Below are positions 15,219-23,591 of a DNA stretch of 64,000 nt, piece after piece. Each line of letters starts with the position of its first letter. The first letter of the stretch is position 1. The stretch spans positions 872,501-936,500 of the forward strand of contig NZ_JAFN01000001.1 of the NCBI RefSeq assembly GCF_000526155.1. Reading direction: 5' to 3'. The notes below the pieces were generated by a model that saw nothing but the letters and a program-made list of their open reading frames with translations, had not been told where the DNA came from and ran no database searches. A program made the position numbers and the translations under genes. Source of the DNA: Deferrisoma camini S3R1 (GTDB taxonomy: Bacteria > Desulfobacterota > Deferrisomatia > Deferrisomatales > Deferrisomataceae).

Positions 15219-16637
15219 TCACGCAGCGGGGTCCGGCGCTTCGGGCAGGTGAACGATGAACGAGCTGCCCCGGCCGGGCTGGCTGCGTACCTCGATGCGC
15301 CCCCCGTGGACCTCGGCGATCCAGCGGCAGATGGCGAGCCCCAGGCCGCTGCCCCCCTGGGCCCGGGACCGGTGCTTGTCGACCCGGTAGAACCGTTCGA
15401 AGATCTTGGCCTGGTGCTCCGGAGGGATGCCGATGCCGGTGTCCTTCACGGTGATCCGGGCCCAACCCGGCCCCGACCGGGCGTGGCTCAGGAACACCTT
15501 TCCGCCCTCGGGCGTGTACTTCACGGCGTTGTCCAGCAGGTTCCAGACCAGCTGCCGGAGCCGCAGGGGGTCCGCCTCGACCCGGATGGGAGGGCCCCCG
15601 GCCCAGGTGAACTCCAGCCCCTTGGCCTCGGCCAGCACCGCGGCCCGGCCGGCCAGCTCGCCCAGCACCTCCTCCAGCCGAAGCGGCACCTTCTCCACCG
15701 GCGCTTCGCCCAGGTCCCCCTTGGCCAGGAGGAGCAGATCCTCCACGATCCGGCCCATGCGGTGGATCTCCTCCAGGCTGGAGGCGAGCACCTGCTGGTA
15801 CTCCTCGGCCGTGCGCGGGTGGCGCAGGGCTACCTCGGCCTCGCCGCGCAGCACCGTGAGGGGGGTGCGCAGCTCGTGGCTCGCGTCGGCCGTGAACTCC
15901 CTCACCCGCCGGAACGCGTCGGCCAGCCGGCGCAGCAGCCCGTTGATGCTCCGGGCCAGCTCCCGCACCTCCTCGGTGCCCTCGTCCTCCGGCAGCCGAG
16001 CGGCCAGGCGGTCGGCGTCGAGGCGGCGCAGGGCCGCCACCAGCCCGTCCAGGGGGCGCAGGGCCCGACCCGCCAGGAACCACCCGCCCCACAGGACCAG
16101 GAAGAGGGTCAGGGGAATGCCCACCGCCAGGGCCAGGAGCACCTGGCGCAGGGTCGTGACCACCGACTCCAGGCTGGTGGCCACCTGGACCACGTTGCGC
16201 ACCCGGCCGCGGACGATGATCGGGTAGGTCAGCACCCGCAGCGGGGCGTGGGGGTCGGGCACGGTCTCGAATACCCGCTGACCGTGGACCGCCCGCCGCA
16301 GGGCCTCGCGGGAGACCGGTAGGTTGCGCAGGATCAGGTTCTGGCTGCGGGCCCCCACCTTGCCCGAGGGATCGAGCACCTGGATGAACTGGCCCGCGGC
16401 CGGAACCCCGAAGAACTCCTCGAGGAGGCGTGCGAAGTTGGTGTAGCCGGGCCTCAGGAAGTTGCGGACGCTCGACTCCGCCACCACCTCGGCCAGGGCC
16501 AGGAGCTTCTGGTCCACCCCTCGGTACAGGTTCCGGGCCAGGGCCGCGTAGAACCCGACCCCGAACAGGAGGAGCACGGCGGTGAGCAGCGCTCCGTACC
16601 ACAGGGTGAGGCGGCCCCGAAGGGTCTGGGGGCTCAC
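15219..16637 (-). CDS. Two-component sensor histidine kinase (HAMP, HisKA)
   Basis: Membrane sensor kinase of the OmpR/EnvZ-like class, 472 residues. TM1 at about 10-32, a periplasmic loop to about 165, TM2 at about 165-188, HAMP (about 190-242), then the phosphorylated H254 in [16 protein letters not shown] and an ATP-binding domain ([51 protein letters not shown]). GTG start overlaps the stop of the response regulator, so the pair is an operon. The periplasmic loop is not one I recognise; the arrangement resembles heavy-metal or copper sensors (CusS-like), but nothing nearby shows the stimulus. Confidence 0.92.
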   Translation of the reverse strand: MSPQTLRGRLTLWYGALLTAVLLLFGVGFYAALARNLYRGVDQKLLALAEVVAESSVRNFLRPGYTNFARLLEEFFGVPAAGQFIQVLDPSGKVGARSQNLILRNLPVSREALRRAVHGQRVFETVPDPHAPLRVLTYPIIVRGRVRNVVQVATSLESVVTTLRQVLLALAVGIPLTLFLVLWGGWFLAGRALRPLDGLVAALRRLDADRLAARLPEDEGTEEVRELARSINGLLRRLADAFRRVREFTADASHELRTPLTVLRGEAEVALRHPRTAEEYQQVLASSLEEIHRMGRIVEDLLLLAKGDLGEAPVEKVPLRLEEVLGELAGRAAVLAEAKGLEFTWAGGPPIRVEADPLRLRQLVWNLLDNAVKYTPEGGKVFLSHARSGPGWARITVKDTGIGIPPEHQAKIFERFYRVDKHRSRAQGGSGLGLAICRWIAEVHGGRIEVRSQPGRGSSFIVHLPEAPDPAA

Positions 16638-17308
16638 GGTTCCTCCCGGAGCACGTAGCCCACGCCCCGCACCGTGTGGATCAGCCGGGGCTCGAACCCC
16701 TGGTCCACCTTCTTGCGCAGGTAGTTCACGTACACGTCCACCACGTTGGTGTACGAGTCGAACGACTGGTCCCACACGTGCTCGAGGATCATGGTCCGGG
16801 TCAGAACCCGGCCGGCGTGGCGCATGAAGTACTCGAGCAGGGCGAACTCCTTGGCCGTGAGCTCGATGGGCTTCCCGGCCCGGGTCACCCGGCGGGCCGC
16901 CGGGTCCAGGGTGAGGTCGGCCACCTGGAGCACCGGCGGCGCCTGGGGCGCGCCCCGCCTCAGCAGGGCCCGGATCCGGGCGAGGAGCTCGGCGAACGCG
17001 AACGGCTTGGTCAGGTAGTCGTCGGCCCCCAGGTCGAGCCCCTTGACCTTGTCGCCCACCGAGTCCCGGGCGGTGAGCACCAGGATCGGGGTGTGCACCC
17101 CCTGGGCCCGGAGCCGCTGGATGAACCGGAAGCCGTCGAGCCCCGGCAGCATCAGGTCGAGCACGATCAGATCGTAGGGGTTGAGCTCGGCGAGCTCGAG
17201 CCCCTCCTCCCCGTCCAGGGCCACGTCCACGGCGTAGCGCTCCTCCTCGAGGCCCTTGCGGATGAACGAGGCCACCTTCTCTTCGTCTTCCACCACCAGG
17301 ATGCGCAC
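16634..17308 (-). CDS. OmpR-family response regulator
   Basis: Transcription regulator partnered with the kinase just downstream. It has 224 residues: receiver domain MRILVVEDEEKVASF with phospho-acceptor D51 (IVLDLMLPGLDGF) and conserved Lys in YLTKPFAFAEL; then a winged-helix DNA-binding domain with LTAKEFALLEYFMRHAG and DVYVNYLRKKVD and final IHTVRGVGYVLR. The ATG lies at the upstream end of a 440-base gap of repeat DNA. Confidence 0.95.
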   Translation of the reverse strand: MRILVVEDEEKVASFIRKGLEEERYAVDVALDGEEGLELAELNPYDLIVLDLMLPGLDGFRFIQRLRAQGVHTPILVLTARDSVGDKVKGLDLGADDYLTKPFAFAELLARIRALLRRGAPQAPPVLQVADLTLDPAARRVTRAGKPIELTAKEFALLEYFMRHAGRVLTRTMILEHVWDQSFDSYTNVVDVYVNYLRKKVDQGFEPRLIHTVRGVGYVLREEP

Positions 17309-17401
17309 GGTCCGTACCCTCCGTCGTCGAGTCGGCGCCCGGGTGTCGCCGGCGTCCAGATAGACGCTCCCCCTCCGCCCGTGGGAGGGGCAAGGGAAGC
17401 A

Positions 17402-17667
17402 CGCCTATTTTGTCGCCGGGTTGATACTAATGCCAACGGAACTATTGTCAGATCCCCGGCCTTCACAAGGGAACCAGCGGGTGGGGGGCTGGTGGAGAGC
17501 CGGGCGCGGCCCCTTACGTCGCCGCGCCCTCACCCGGCTTGGATCGCTTTGTAAGTTCAGGAACTTCCGCCACCGGCGCCCCGGCCTACCGGGCTGACAA
17601 CGGCATGCGAAGGCGCGGCGAAAAGGGTGCCGCACTCGCGCCCGGCCGGAGCCAGTCCCCCACCCGC
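17402..17667 (+). repeat. Dispersed repeat: CGCCTA-type module plus diverged core hairpin
   Basis: Fills most of the 17309-17748 gap, which holds no gene. It begins CGCCTATTTTGTCGCCGGG (17402), a motif repeated at 29890 and, inverted, at 42013-42038. The core hairpin is bounded by GCGGGTGGGGGGCTGG (17477-17492) and CCAGTCCCCCACCCGC (17652-17667), complementary at 15 of 16. An inner stem pairs GCCGCGCC (17521-17528) with GGCGCGGC (17612-17619). The arms differ in sequence from the copy at 38137 yet still match each other. Confidence 0.8.
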
Positions 17668-17748
17668 GTCCGGCAATACCTTCGTAGGCCTTAGTAAGCC
17701 CTTCAACTAGGATTGCCGCAATGCGCGATGGGCCCTGGTGGGGCGGAG

Positions 17749-18204
17749 TCAGCAGCATTCGGAAGGGGGCTCGGCCGCGGTCTTTGCCGCCGGCCAGGGG
17801 GCCGGGGTCCGGGCGCGGGGCGGCCCGCCCCTTCCCGCCGGCAGCCGGCTCCGCACGGCGGCCCACAGGCCCACCCCCACCGACGCCCCCACCAGGTCCG
17901 CCACCCAATCGAGCCAGCTGGGCTGGCGACGGGGCACGAACCACTGGTGGACCTCGTCGGTCGCGCCGAACGCGGCCGCGGCCAGGAACCCCCACGCGAG
18001 GCCCCGCCGGCCGCGCACCCCCAACGCCCGGGCCCACAGGTAGCCCATGGGCACGTACTCCAAGGCGTGCAGGGGCTTGTCGCCCAGCGCCCACAGGAAA
18101 CGGGGCAGGGGGGGGCGCGACGAGTTGGACAGGCCGAACACCACGGCCATGTACAGCACCGGCGGACCGAACCGCCAAAGCAGCGAACGAACCCGGGTGG
18201 GCAT
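17749..18204 (-). CDS. VanZ-family membrane protein
   Basis: Small integral membrane protein, 151 residues from ATG 18204, which has a GAGGAG site upstream. Typical VanZ features: [58 protein letters not shown] and [14 protein letters not shown], with about four hydrophobic segments and the conserved H, E, D residues between them. The family includes the glycopeptide-resistance accessory VanZ, but most members have no known role. The Pro/Ala-rich tail is not conserved. Divergent from the uracil-DNA glycosylase gene. Confidence 0.85.
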   Translation of the reverse strand: MPTRVRSLLWRFGPPVLYMAVVFGLSNSSRPPLPRFLWALGDKPLHALEYVPMGYLWARALGVRGRRGLAWGFLAAAAFGATDEVHQWFVPRRQPSWLDWVADLVGASVGVGLWAAVRSRLPAGRGGPPRARTPAPWPAAKTAAEPPSECC

Positions 18205-18324
18205 GATCTCCTCGGATGCGGAACCGGGACCCCAAGCGGCCATCGCCTTGCAGGGTACGCACGGCCAACCCTAGAATGCAACCGGTCGGGGCCCCGCCGC
18301 CCATCAACCCCTTGCCGGAATCTT

Positions 18325-18990
18325 GTGCCCTTGCGAACCCACCGACCCTCCCTGGACCCGGAACTCCTCGAAACCCTTCGGTTCGCCGTGAACTCGGGAG
18401 CCTGGCTGGTGGCCGGGGCGCCCGCCTCCTCCCGGCCCGCCGCGTCGGATCTGGCCGCGGTCCGGCGGGAGCTGGGGGAGTGTCGCCGGTGCCGGCTGTG
18501 GCAGACCCGGACCCGGATCGTGTTCGGGGTGGGGGACGAGCGTGCCCGGGTCGTGTTCGTGGGGGAGGCCCCGGGGTTCCAGGAGGACCTGCGGGGCGAG
18601 CCGTTCGTCGGACGGGCCGGCCAACTCCTGGACCGGATGCTCGCGGCCCTGGGCCTGGACCGGGGGCGGGTGTACATCGCCAACGTGCTCAAGTGTCGGC
18701 CCCCGGACAACCGCGATCCCCTGGCGGACGAGGTGGAGACCTGCGTGGCCTTCCTGTGGGCCCAGATCGAGGCGATCCGGCCCCGGGTGATCTGCGCCCT
18801 CGGGGCCCATGCGGCCCGGGCCCTGCTGGGAGTCACGGGCTCGATCTCGGAGCTGCGGGGCAAGGCACAGCCCGTTGGGCCGTGGACCGTGGTGCCCACC
18901 TACCATCCGGCGTTCCTGCTGCGCCGGCCGAGGTTCAAGCGCCAGGCGTGGGCGGATCTGAAGGCCGTGGCGCGACTCCTGGCGGAGTGA
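18325..18990 (+). CDS. Uracil-DNA glycosylase, family 4 (iron-sulfur)
   Basis: Removes uracil from DNA, typical of archaea, thermophiles and many high-GC bacteria. About 221 residues; motifs [20 protein letters not shown] with the [11 protein letters not shown] follow-on, [16 protein letters not shown] and [11 protein letters not shown] are the three active-site segments of family 4. Cysteines C..C in ECRRCRLW, plus those in LKCRPP and VETCVAFL, would bind the 4Fe-4S cluster. The start is uncertain: GTG 18325 or TTG 18331. The residues before the cysteines (about 45) form a short N-terminal extension. Confidence 0.92.
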   Translation: MPLRTHRPSLDPELLETLRFAVNSGAWLVAGAPASSRPAASDLAAVRRELGECRRCRLWQTRTRIVFGVGDERARVVFVGEAPGFQEDLRGEPFVGRAGQLLDRMLAALGLDRGRVYIANVLKCRPPDNRDPLADEVETCVAFLWAQIEAIRPRVICALGAHAARALLGVTGSISELRGKAQPVGPWTVVPTYHPAFLLRRPRFKRQAWADLKAVARLLAE

Positions 18991-19011
18991 GCCGCCGCGG
19001 CCCATTCGGGT

Positions 19012-19039
19012 TTGACGAACCGGCCGAACCGGGTAAGGT
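19012..19039 (+). promoter_or_regulatory. Sigma-70-type promoter of hflKC
   Basis: TTGACG, 16-base spacer, TAAGGT, ending 45 bases before the hflK ATG. The same TTGAC-N16-TA pattern precedes two other genes in the window (28405, 35549). Confidence 0.65.
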
Positions 19040-19083
19040 GTCCGGAAGCCGTGAGGGCCGGGTTCGGCAGAGAGGAGAAAACG

Positions 19084-20097
19084 ATGGACTGGCAAGACGA
19101 CATGGGCAACCCCAAGAGCCCCGGAGAGATCGTGGCGGAGCTGCGGGAACGGTTCGGGGGGTGGTTCGGAGGAGGGCTGGCCACGGTGGCCGCCGCCGTG
19201 GTGCTGCTGGGATGGGCGGCCACGGGGTTCTACATCGTGAACCCCGACGAGGTGGGCGTGGTGAAGCGGTTCGGCCGGTACTCCTACACCGTGGGGCCGG
19301 GGCCCCACTGGCGCCTGCCGTACCCCATCGAGTCGGTGCTCCGACCCAAGGTCACCAAGGTGCGCAGGGTCGAGGTGGGGTTCCGGACCGTCGCGGTGGG
19401 CCCCCCGGCCCGGTACCAGAAGGTGCCAGCCGAGGCGCTCATGCTCACGGGAGACGAGAACATCGTGTCCACCGAGTTCATCGTCCAGTACCGGGTGCGC
19501 GACCCCGTGGAGTTCCTGTTCAACGTGCGCGATCCCGAGGGCGCGGTGCGGGACGCGGCCGAGGCGACCATGCGTGAGGTGGTGGGCCGGCACACCGTGG
19601 ACGACGTGCTCACCGAGCAGAAGGACAAGATCCAGCTGGAGGCCCGCGACACCCTCCAGCGGATCCTGGACTCCTATAAGACCGGCGTGTCCGTGGAGTA
19701 TGTGAAGCTCCAGGACGTGTACCCGCCGTCCCAGGTGATCGACGCGTTCCGTGACGTGGCCAGCGCCCGGGAGGACCGGGAGCGGCTCCGGAATGAGGCC
19801 GAGGCCTACGCGAACGACGTGCTGCCCAAGGCCCGGGGCGAGGCCAAGAAGATCGTCAACGAGGCCCAGGCCTACCGGGAGACCCAGATCAAGCGGGCCC
19901 AGGGGGACGCGGCCCGGTTCCTGGCCCTGTTGAAGGAGTACCGCCGGGCGCGGGAGGTGACCCGCAAGCGGCTGTACCTGGACGCCATGCGCGACATCCT
20001 GGCCAACGCCAAGCTGGTGCTGCTGGAGCCCCAGGGCGCCTCCGGGGTGCTGCCCCTGCTGCCCCTGAGCCCCCTCAACACCGGGGAGAAGAACTGA
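19084..20097 (+). CDS. hflK: HflK, membrane modulator of FtsH protease
   Basis: SPFH/prohibitin-domain protein that with HflC forms a large membrane cage controlling the FtsH protease. It has 337 residues: a short cytoplasmic N-terminus without the long Gly-rich segment of E. coli HflK, TM at about 31-51, then the SPFH domain (NPDEVGVVKRFGRY, GPHWRLPYPIESV, LTGDENIVSTEFIVQYRV, FNVRDPEGAVRDAAEATMRE) and a long coiled coil (REDRERLRNEAEAYANDVLP). ATG 19084 has AGGAG upstream. hflC follows after one base. Confidence 0.94.
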   Translation: MDWQDDMGNPKSPGEIVAELRERFGGWFGGGLATVAAAVVLLGWAATGFYIVNPDEVGVVKRFGRYSYTVGPGPHWRLPYPIESVLRPKVTKVRRVEVGFRTVAVGPPARYQKVPAEALMLTGDENIVSTEFIVQYRVRDPVEFLFNVRDPEGAVRDAAEATMREVVGRHTVDDVLTEQKDKIQLEARDTLQRILDSYKTGVSVEYVKLQDVYPPSQVIDAFRDVASAREDRERLRNEAEAYANDVLPKARGEAKKIVNEAQAYRETQIKRAQGDAARFLALLKEYRRAREVTRKRLYLDAMRDILANAKLVLLEPQGASGVLPLLPLSPLNTGEKN

Positions 20098-20098
20098 G

Positions 20099-20965
20099 AT
20101 GGGACGCATCCTCCGAATTCTCGGAATCCTGTTCGCGCTCGGTGCGCTCGCCTGGGGCACCGTGCTGTTCACCGTGGACCAGACCGAGGTGGCCATCGTG
20201 CTCCGGCTCGGAAAGCCGGTGGGCGGGCCCCGGTCGCCGGGGCTGCACGTGCGCATCCCGCTGGTGGAGAGCGTGGTGGTGTACGACGCCCGCCAGTTGG
20301 AGTACGACGCCGAGGCCCGCGAGGTGATCAGCAAGGACAAGAAGAACCTCAAGGTGGACAACTACGCCCGGTGGCAGATCGTGGATCCGCTCAAGTTCTA
20401 CCAGACCGTGCGGGACGAGCGCGGGGCCCAGTCCCGACTGGACGACATCATCTACTCCCAGGTGCGCGAGCAGCTGGGCAAGTACACCCTGCTCGAGATC
20501 GTGGCCGAGAAGCGCTCCGAGATCATGGCCGAGGTGACCGAGCGCACCCGGGAGGCGGCCGCGGAGTTCGGCATCGCCGTGGTCGACGTCCGGATCAAGC
20601 GCGCGGACCTGCCCCCGGCCAACGAGAAGGCCGTGTACGCCCGGATGCAGGCCGAGCGCAAGCGCCAGGCCCACCGGTACCGGGCCGAGGGCGAGGAGGC
20701 GGCGCGGGAGGTGCGATCCCAGGCCGACAAGGAGAAGGCGATCCTGCTGGCCGAGGCATACCGCAAGGCCCAGGAGATCCGGGGCGAGGGAGACGCCGAG
20801 GCCACCCGGATCTTCGCCGAGGCGTTCGGCCAGGACCCGGAGTTCTACGACTTCATGCGCAGCCTCGAGATCTACCGGAAGGGGATCAAGAAGGGCGACG
20901 TGCTGCTCCTGTCCCCCACGAGCCAGCTGTTCCGTTATCTGGCGCCGGTGGGCTCGGGGCCGTGA
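20099..20965 (+). CDS. hflC: HflC, membrane modulator of FtsH protease
   Basis: Partner of HflK, 288 residues. N-terminal TM (about 4-23), then FTVDQTEVAIVLRLGKPVGG, GLHVRIPLVESVVVYDAR, EVISKDKKNLKVDNYARWQI, the GIAVVDVRIKRADLPP segment and a coiled coil with AEGEEAAREVRSQADKEKAI. Gene order hflK-hflC is universal. The stop overlaps the queA GTG start. Confidence 0.95.
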   Translation: MGRILRILGILFALGALAWGTVLFTVDQTEVAIVLRLGKPVGGPRSPGLHVRIPLVESVVVYDARQLEYDAEAREVISKDKKNLKVDNYARWQIVDPLKFYQTVRDERGAQSRLDDIIYSQVREQLGKYTLLEIVAEKRSEIMAEVTERTREAAAEFGIAVVDVRIKRADLPPANEKAVYARMQAERKRQAHRYRAEGEEAAREVRSQADKEKAILLAEAYRKAQEIRGEGDAEATRIFAEAFGQDPEFYDFMRSLEIYRKGIKKGDVLLLSPTSQLFRYLAPVGSGP

Positions 20966-22005
20966 GGATCGGGGACTTCACCTACGAACTGCCCCCCGAT
21001 TGCATCGCCCAGTTTCCGGTGGACCCGCGGGACGCCTCGCGCCTGCTGGTGGTGCGGCCGACGGGGGCGTTCGAGGACGCGCGGTTTCGGGACCTGCCCG
21101 ACCACCTGGAGCCGGGGGACCTGCTGGTGGTGAACGACACGCGGGTCCTGCCGGCCCGGCTGTTGGGCCGCAAGCCCACGGGCGGCCGGGCCGAGGTGCT
21201 TCTGCTGACCCGGCTGGCGGCCGGGGAGTGGGAGGCCCTGGTGCGGGCGTCCAAGCCGGTGCGGGCCGGGGTACGGATCGAGGTGGCGGACGGCGGGGTG
21301 CGGGTGCTCGAGCCGCTGGGGGAGGGGCGTTACCGGGTCCGGATCGAGGCGCCCGAAGCGGTCGAGGCGTGGCTCGATCGGGTGGGGCGGATGCCCCTGC
21401 CCCCCTACATCCGGCGGGAGGCTCCGGACGGGCGGGACCGGTCGTGGTACCAGACCGTTTTCGCTCGGCCCGATCGGGCGGGATCGGCGGCCGCCCCCAC
21501 CGCCGGGCTCCACTTCACCCCCCGGGTGCTGGAGGCGCTGGAACGAAGGGGGGTGGGTCGGGCCAGCGTGACGTTGCACGTGGGGTTGGGGACGTTCCTC
21601 CCGGTGCGGGTCGAGGATCTGGACGAGCACCGCATGCACCGGGAGTGGTTCGAGGTGCCGGCGGACACGGCCCGGGCGGTGAACCGGACGCTGGAGCGGG
21701 GCGGCCGGGTCGTGGCGGTGGGCACCACCGTGACCCGGGTGCTCGAGCACGTGGGCCGCTCCGGCCGGGTGGAACCCGATGTGGGGTGGACCGATCTGTT
21801 CATCCGGCCGGGCCACGGGTTCCGGGTGGTGTCGGGCCTGGTGACCAACTTCCACCTGCCCCGCTCGACCCTGCTGGTGTTGGTGTGCGCGTTCGGGGGC
21901 ACGGACCGCATCCTCTCCGCGTACCGCCACGCGGTGCGCTCGGGGTACCGGTTCTACTCCTACGGGGACGCCATGCTGGTGCTGGGGAGCCCCCCGGCCG
22001 CCTAG
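20962..22005 (+). CDS. queA: S-adenosylmethionine:tRNA ribosyltransferase-isomerase QueA
   Basis: Transfers the ribosyl group of SAM to preQ1 in tRNA, a late step of queuosine synthesis. It has 347 residues, standard length, with FTYELPPDCIAQFPVDPRDA, LLVVNDTRVLPARLLGRK, the SKPVRAG stretch, SAAAPTAGLHFTPRVLEALE and TNFHLPRSTLLVLVCAFGG. GTG start overlaps hflC. Its stop codon TAG (22003-22005) is the second to fourth base of a repeat element's CTAGTGTCC end, so the element abuts or supplies the stop. Confidence 0.96.
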   Translation: MRIGDFTYELPPDCIAQFPVDPRDASRLLVVRPTGAFEDARFRDLPDHLEPGDLLVVNDTRVLPARLLGRKPTGGRAEVLLLTRLAAGEWEALVRASKPVRAGVRIEVADGGVRVLEPLGEGRYRVRIEAPEAVEAWLDRVGRMPLPPYIRREAPDGRDRSWYQTVFARPDRAGSAAAPTAGLHFTPRVLEALERRGVGRASVTLHVGLGTFLPVRVEDLDEHRMHREWFEVPADTARAVNRTLERGGRVVAVGTTVTRVLEHVGRSGRVEPDVGWTDLFIRPGHGFRVVSGLVTNFHLPRSTLLVLVCAFGGTDRILSAYRHAVRSGYRFYSYGDAMLVLGSPPAA

Positions 22006-22084
22006 TGTCCTGCTCCGCAAGTTCGTGCATTCCCCCAGCCCCACCGCTGCAATCGATATGCTTTCTTGGGGAACGGGACACTAG
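22002..22084. repeat. Short inverted-repeat element with CTAGTGTCC ends
   Basis: Perfect 9-bp terminal inverted repeats CTAGTGTCC (22002-22010) and GGACACTAG (22076-22084) bound 83 bases. The right half, CCCCCAGCCCCACCGCTGCA onward, is shared with 53555-53604. No coding capacity; looks like a miniature mobile element or remnant. The queA stop codon lies in the left end. Confidence 0.8.
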
Positions 22085-22101
22085 CGGGCCGAAGGCTCCC
22101 C

Positions 22102-22479
22102 TCAGTACCGGCTGCGGGCCAGGGGCAGGGCGACCCCGCCCGAGCCCCGGCCGGGGAGGTCCCAGCTCACCCTCACCACGATCCGCCTCAGGTCCCCTGC
22201 GTCGCCGGGCAGGGCGGGGACCGCGGCGAACTCCCACTCCCGGGTGAACCCCGCCGCCGGGGCGTCGGAGCCGGGCACCCGAAGGGACAGGTCGTCGAAG
22301 GGAACCGTGCGCAGCTCCTCGGCCTTCTCCTGGGCCAGGGCCACGGCCTGGGTGCGCACGCCGGCCACGTCCACCGCCCTCAGGTTGGCCACCGCCATGG
22401 GGAGCAGCGCGGCCACCCCCAGGGCGAACAGTGCCAGGGCCACCAGCAGCTCCACCAGGGTGAACCCCCTCCGGCTCAT
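22102..22479 (-). CDS. Type II secretion/type IV pilus minor pseudopilin (GspI/PilV-like)
   Basis: 125 residues beginning MSRRGFTLVELLVALALFAL, a class III prepilin leader cut after G5 with E5 of the mature helix present. The rest is a short C-terminal domain (LAQEKAEELRTVPFDD is typical of the GspI/PilV group). ATG 22479 has GGGAGG five bases upstream and overlaps the stop of the upstream pseudopilin gene. Only two pseudopilin genes are present, without secretin, ATPase or peptidase, so the rest of the machinery is elsewhere. Confidence 0.8.
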   Translation of the reverse strand: MSRRGFTLVELLVALALFALGVAALLPMAVANLRAVDVAGVRTQAVALAQEKAEELRTVPFDDLSLRVPGSDAPAAGFTREWEFAAVPALPGDAGDLRRIVVRVSWDLPGRGSGGVALPLARSRY

Positions 22480-23027
22480 TCCCACCTCCCGGTTCCCGGG
22501 TTCCAGGTGTACGCCCGCACCCGCCCGGTCGTGGACAGCACGGCGACCTTGCGCTCCGGGGTCGCCCGGCCGGGCACCCGGAGGACCACGCTGCCGCCGT
22601 TGGAGGTGCCGCGGGGCCGGAACACGGCCACGTCGTTCTGGAACGTGACCGGGTCCGCCACCACGGTGGACCCCAGGACCACGCCCGGAAACTGGTCCGT
22701 CACGGCCACCTCCCGGTCCGTCTGGTCGCCGGGGGTGGGCCCTGCCACGCCGTCGGCCTCGCGGACGATTCGATAGACCGAGGTGCCCACCTCGAACACG
22801 ACGTAGACCGGCTCCCCCGACTCCACCGCCAGGGTCCGGGCCCGCCGAAGGTCGGTCAACACCTGGCGGGTGGCGGCGGCGGCGCGCCGGTTCGGCAGCG
22901 AGGCAAGATAGTAGGGCATGGCCACGGCCCCGGCCACGGCGAGGATCACCAGGACCAGCACGAGCTCCAGGAGGGTCAGCCCCCGGGTCAGCCGTAGGCG
23001 GCCTTCTTCCGCTGGGCCTTGCGCCAC
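22476..23027 (-). CDS. Minor pseudopilin (GspH/FimT-like), start uncertain
   Basis: Contains the prepilin signature RGLTLLELVLVLVILAV (Glu at position 5) followed by a GspH-type domain (TDLRRARTLAVESGEPVYVV, VAVFRPRGTSNGGSVVL). No ATG is near the leader. Options are GTG 23027, overlapping the preceding gene by 40 bases with a 16-residue leader, or a CTG at 22991 that overlaps the preceding TGA and would give a very short leader. GTG is listed here. The stop overlaps the start of the next pseudopilin (ATGA), so they form an operon. Confidence 0.75.
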   Translation of the reverse strand: MAQGPAEEGRLRLTRGLTLLELVLVLVILAVAGAVAMPYYLASLPNRRAAAATRQVLTDLRRARTLAVESGEPVYVVFEVGTSVYRIVREADGVAGPTPGDQTDREVAVTDQFPGVVLGSTVVADPVTFQNDVAVFRPRGTSNGGSVVLRVPGRATPERKVAVLSTTGRVRAYTWNPGTGRWE

Positions 23028-23443
23028 CCCTCGGCGTAGAACCTCTGCTCCCGCTCCAGGGCCCATTTCTTCAGGGCCTCGAAGTGGGCCTTCGGGTCCC
23101 CGGCGTAGCGCTGCTCGATCTCCCGGCGCTCCCGCGCCCGTTGGATGTTGTCCTCCGGGCTGAAGCCCACCCAGGTCACGAAGTCGCCGTCGAACACCTT
23201 CTCGGCGGTGACCTCGTCGGGGGTCATGTCCATCCGGGGGGCGTAGGCCCGCAGGACGTCCATGTCGAGCTCCAGGATCCAACCGTTGTCCTCGACCGCG
23301 GCCACCGGGTCCGGCTCCACCGTGGCCGCGCACTCGGGGCAGTACACGGCGCGCACGGCCGCCTCGTCGAGGATCATGTGGCCGAAAAACAGCTCGGCCG
23401 TGCGTTGTCCGCAGGCACAGGGTTTGCGATAGCTCTGGCACAT
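22988..23443 (-). CDS. Conserved-looking protein with cysteine (zinc) motif, function unknown
   Basis: I do not recognise this 151-residue protein. The N-terminus has a cluster of cysteines, CQSYRKPCACGQ and, after a spacer, VYCPECA, which would suit a zinc ribbon. The rest is acidic and helical: WILELDMDVLRAY, GDFVTWVGFSPEDNIQRARE, RREIEQRYAGDPKAHFEALK. No signal peptide. ATG 23443 has GAAGGAGACA upstream. It is the first gene of a three-gene minus-strand unit with the two pseudopilins. Confidence 0.7.
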   Translation of the reverse strand: MCQSYRKPCACGQRTAELFFGHMILDEAAVRAVYCPECAATVEPDPVAAVEDNGWILELDMDVLRAYAPRMDMTPDEVTAEKVFDGDFVTWVGFSPEDNIQRARERREIEQRYAGDPKAHFEALKKWALEREQRFYAEGWRKAQRKKAAYG

Positions 23444-23591
23444 GGCGAGTTGTCTCCTTCTTGGGAGGATCGACGAACCAAAGTCTAACCGATACGGTCA
23501 TCATTGGCAACCCGCCCGCTTTTCTCGATACCTCGAAAGCCGTTACCCTACCCCGGATTTCCCGATTGTCCAGGAACCGAGGAGGTGTCCG

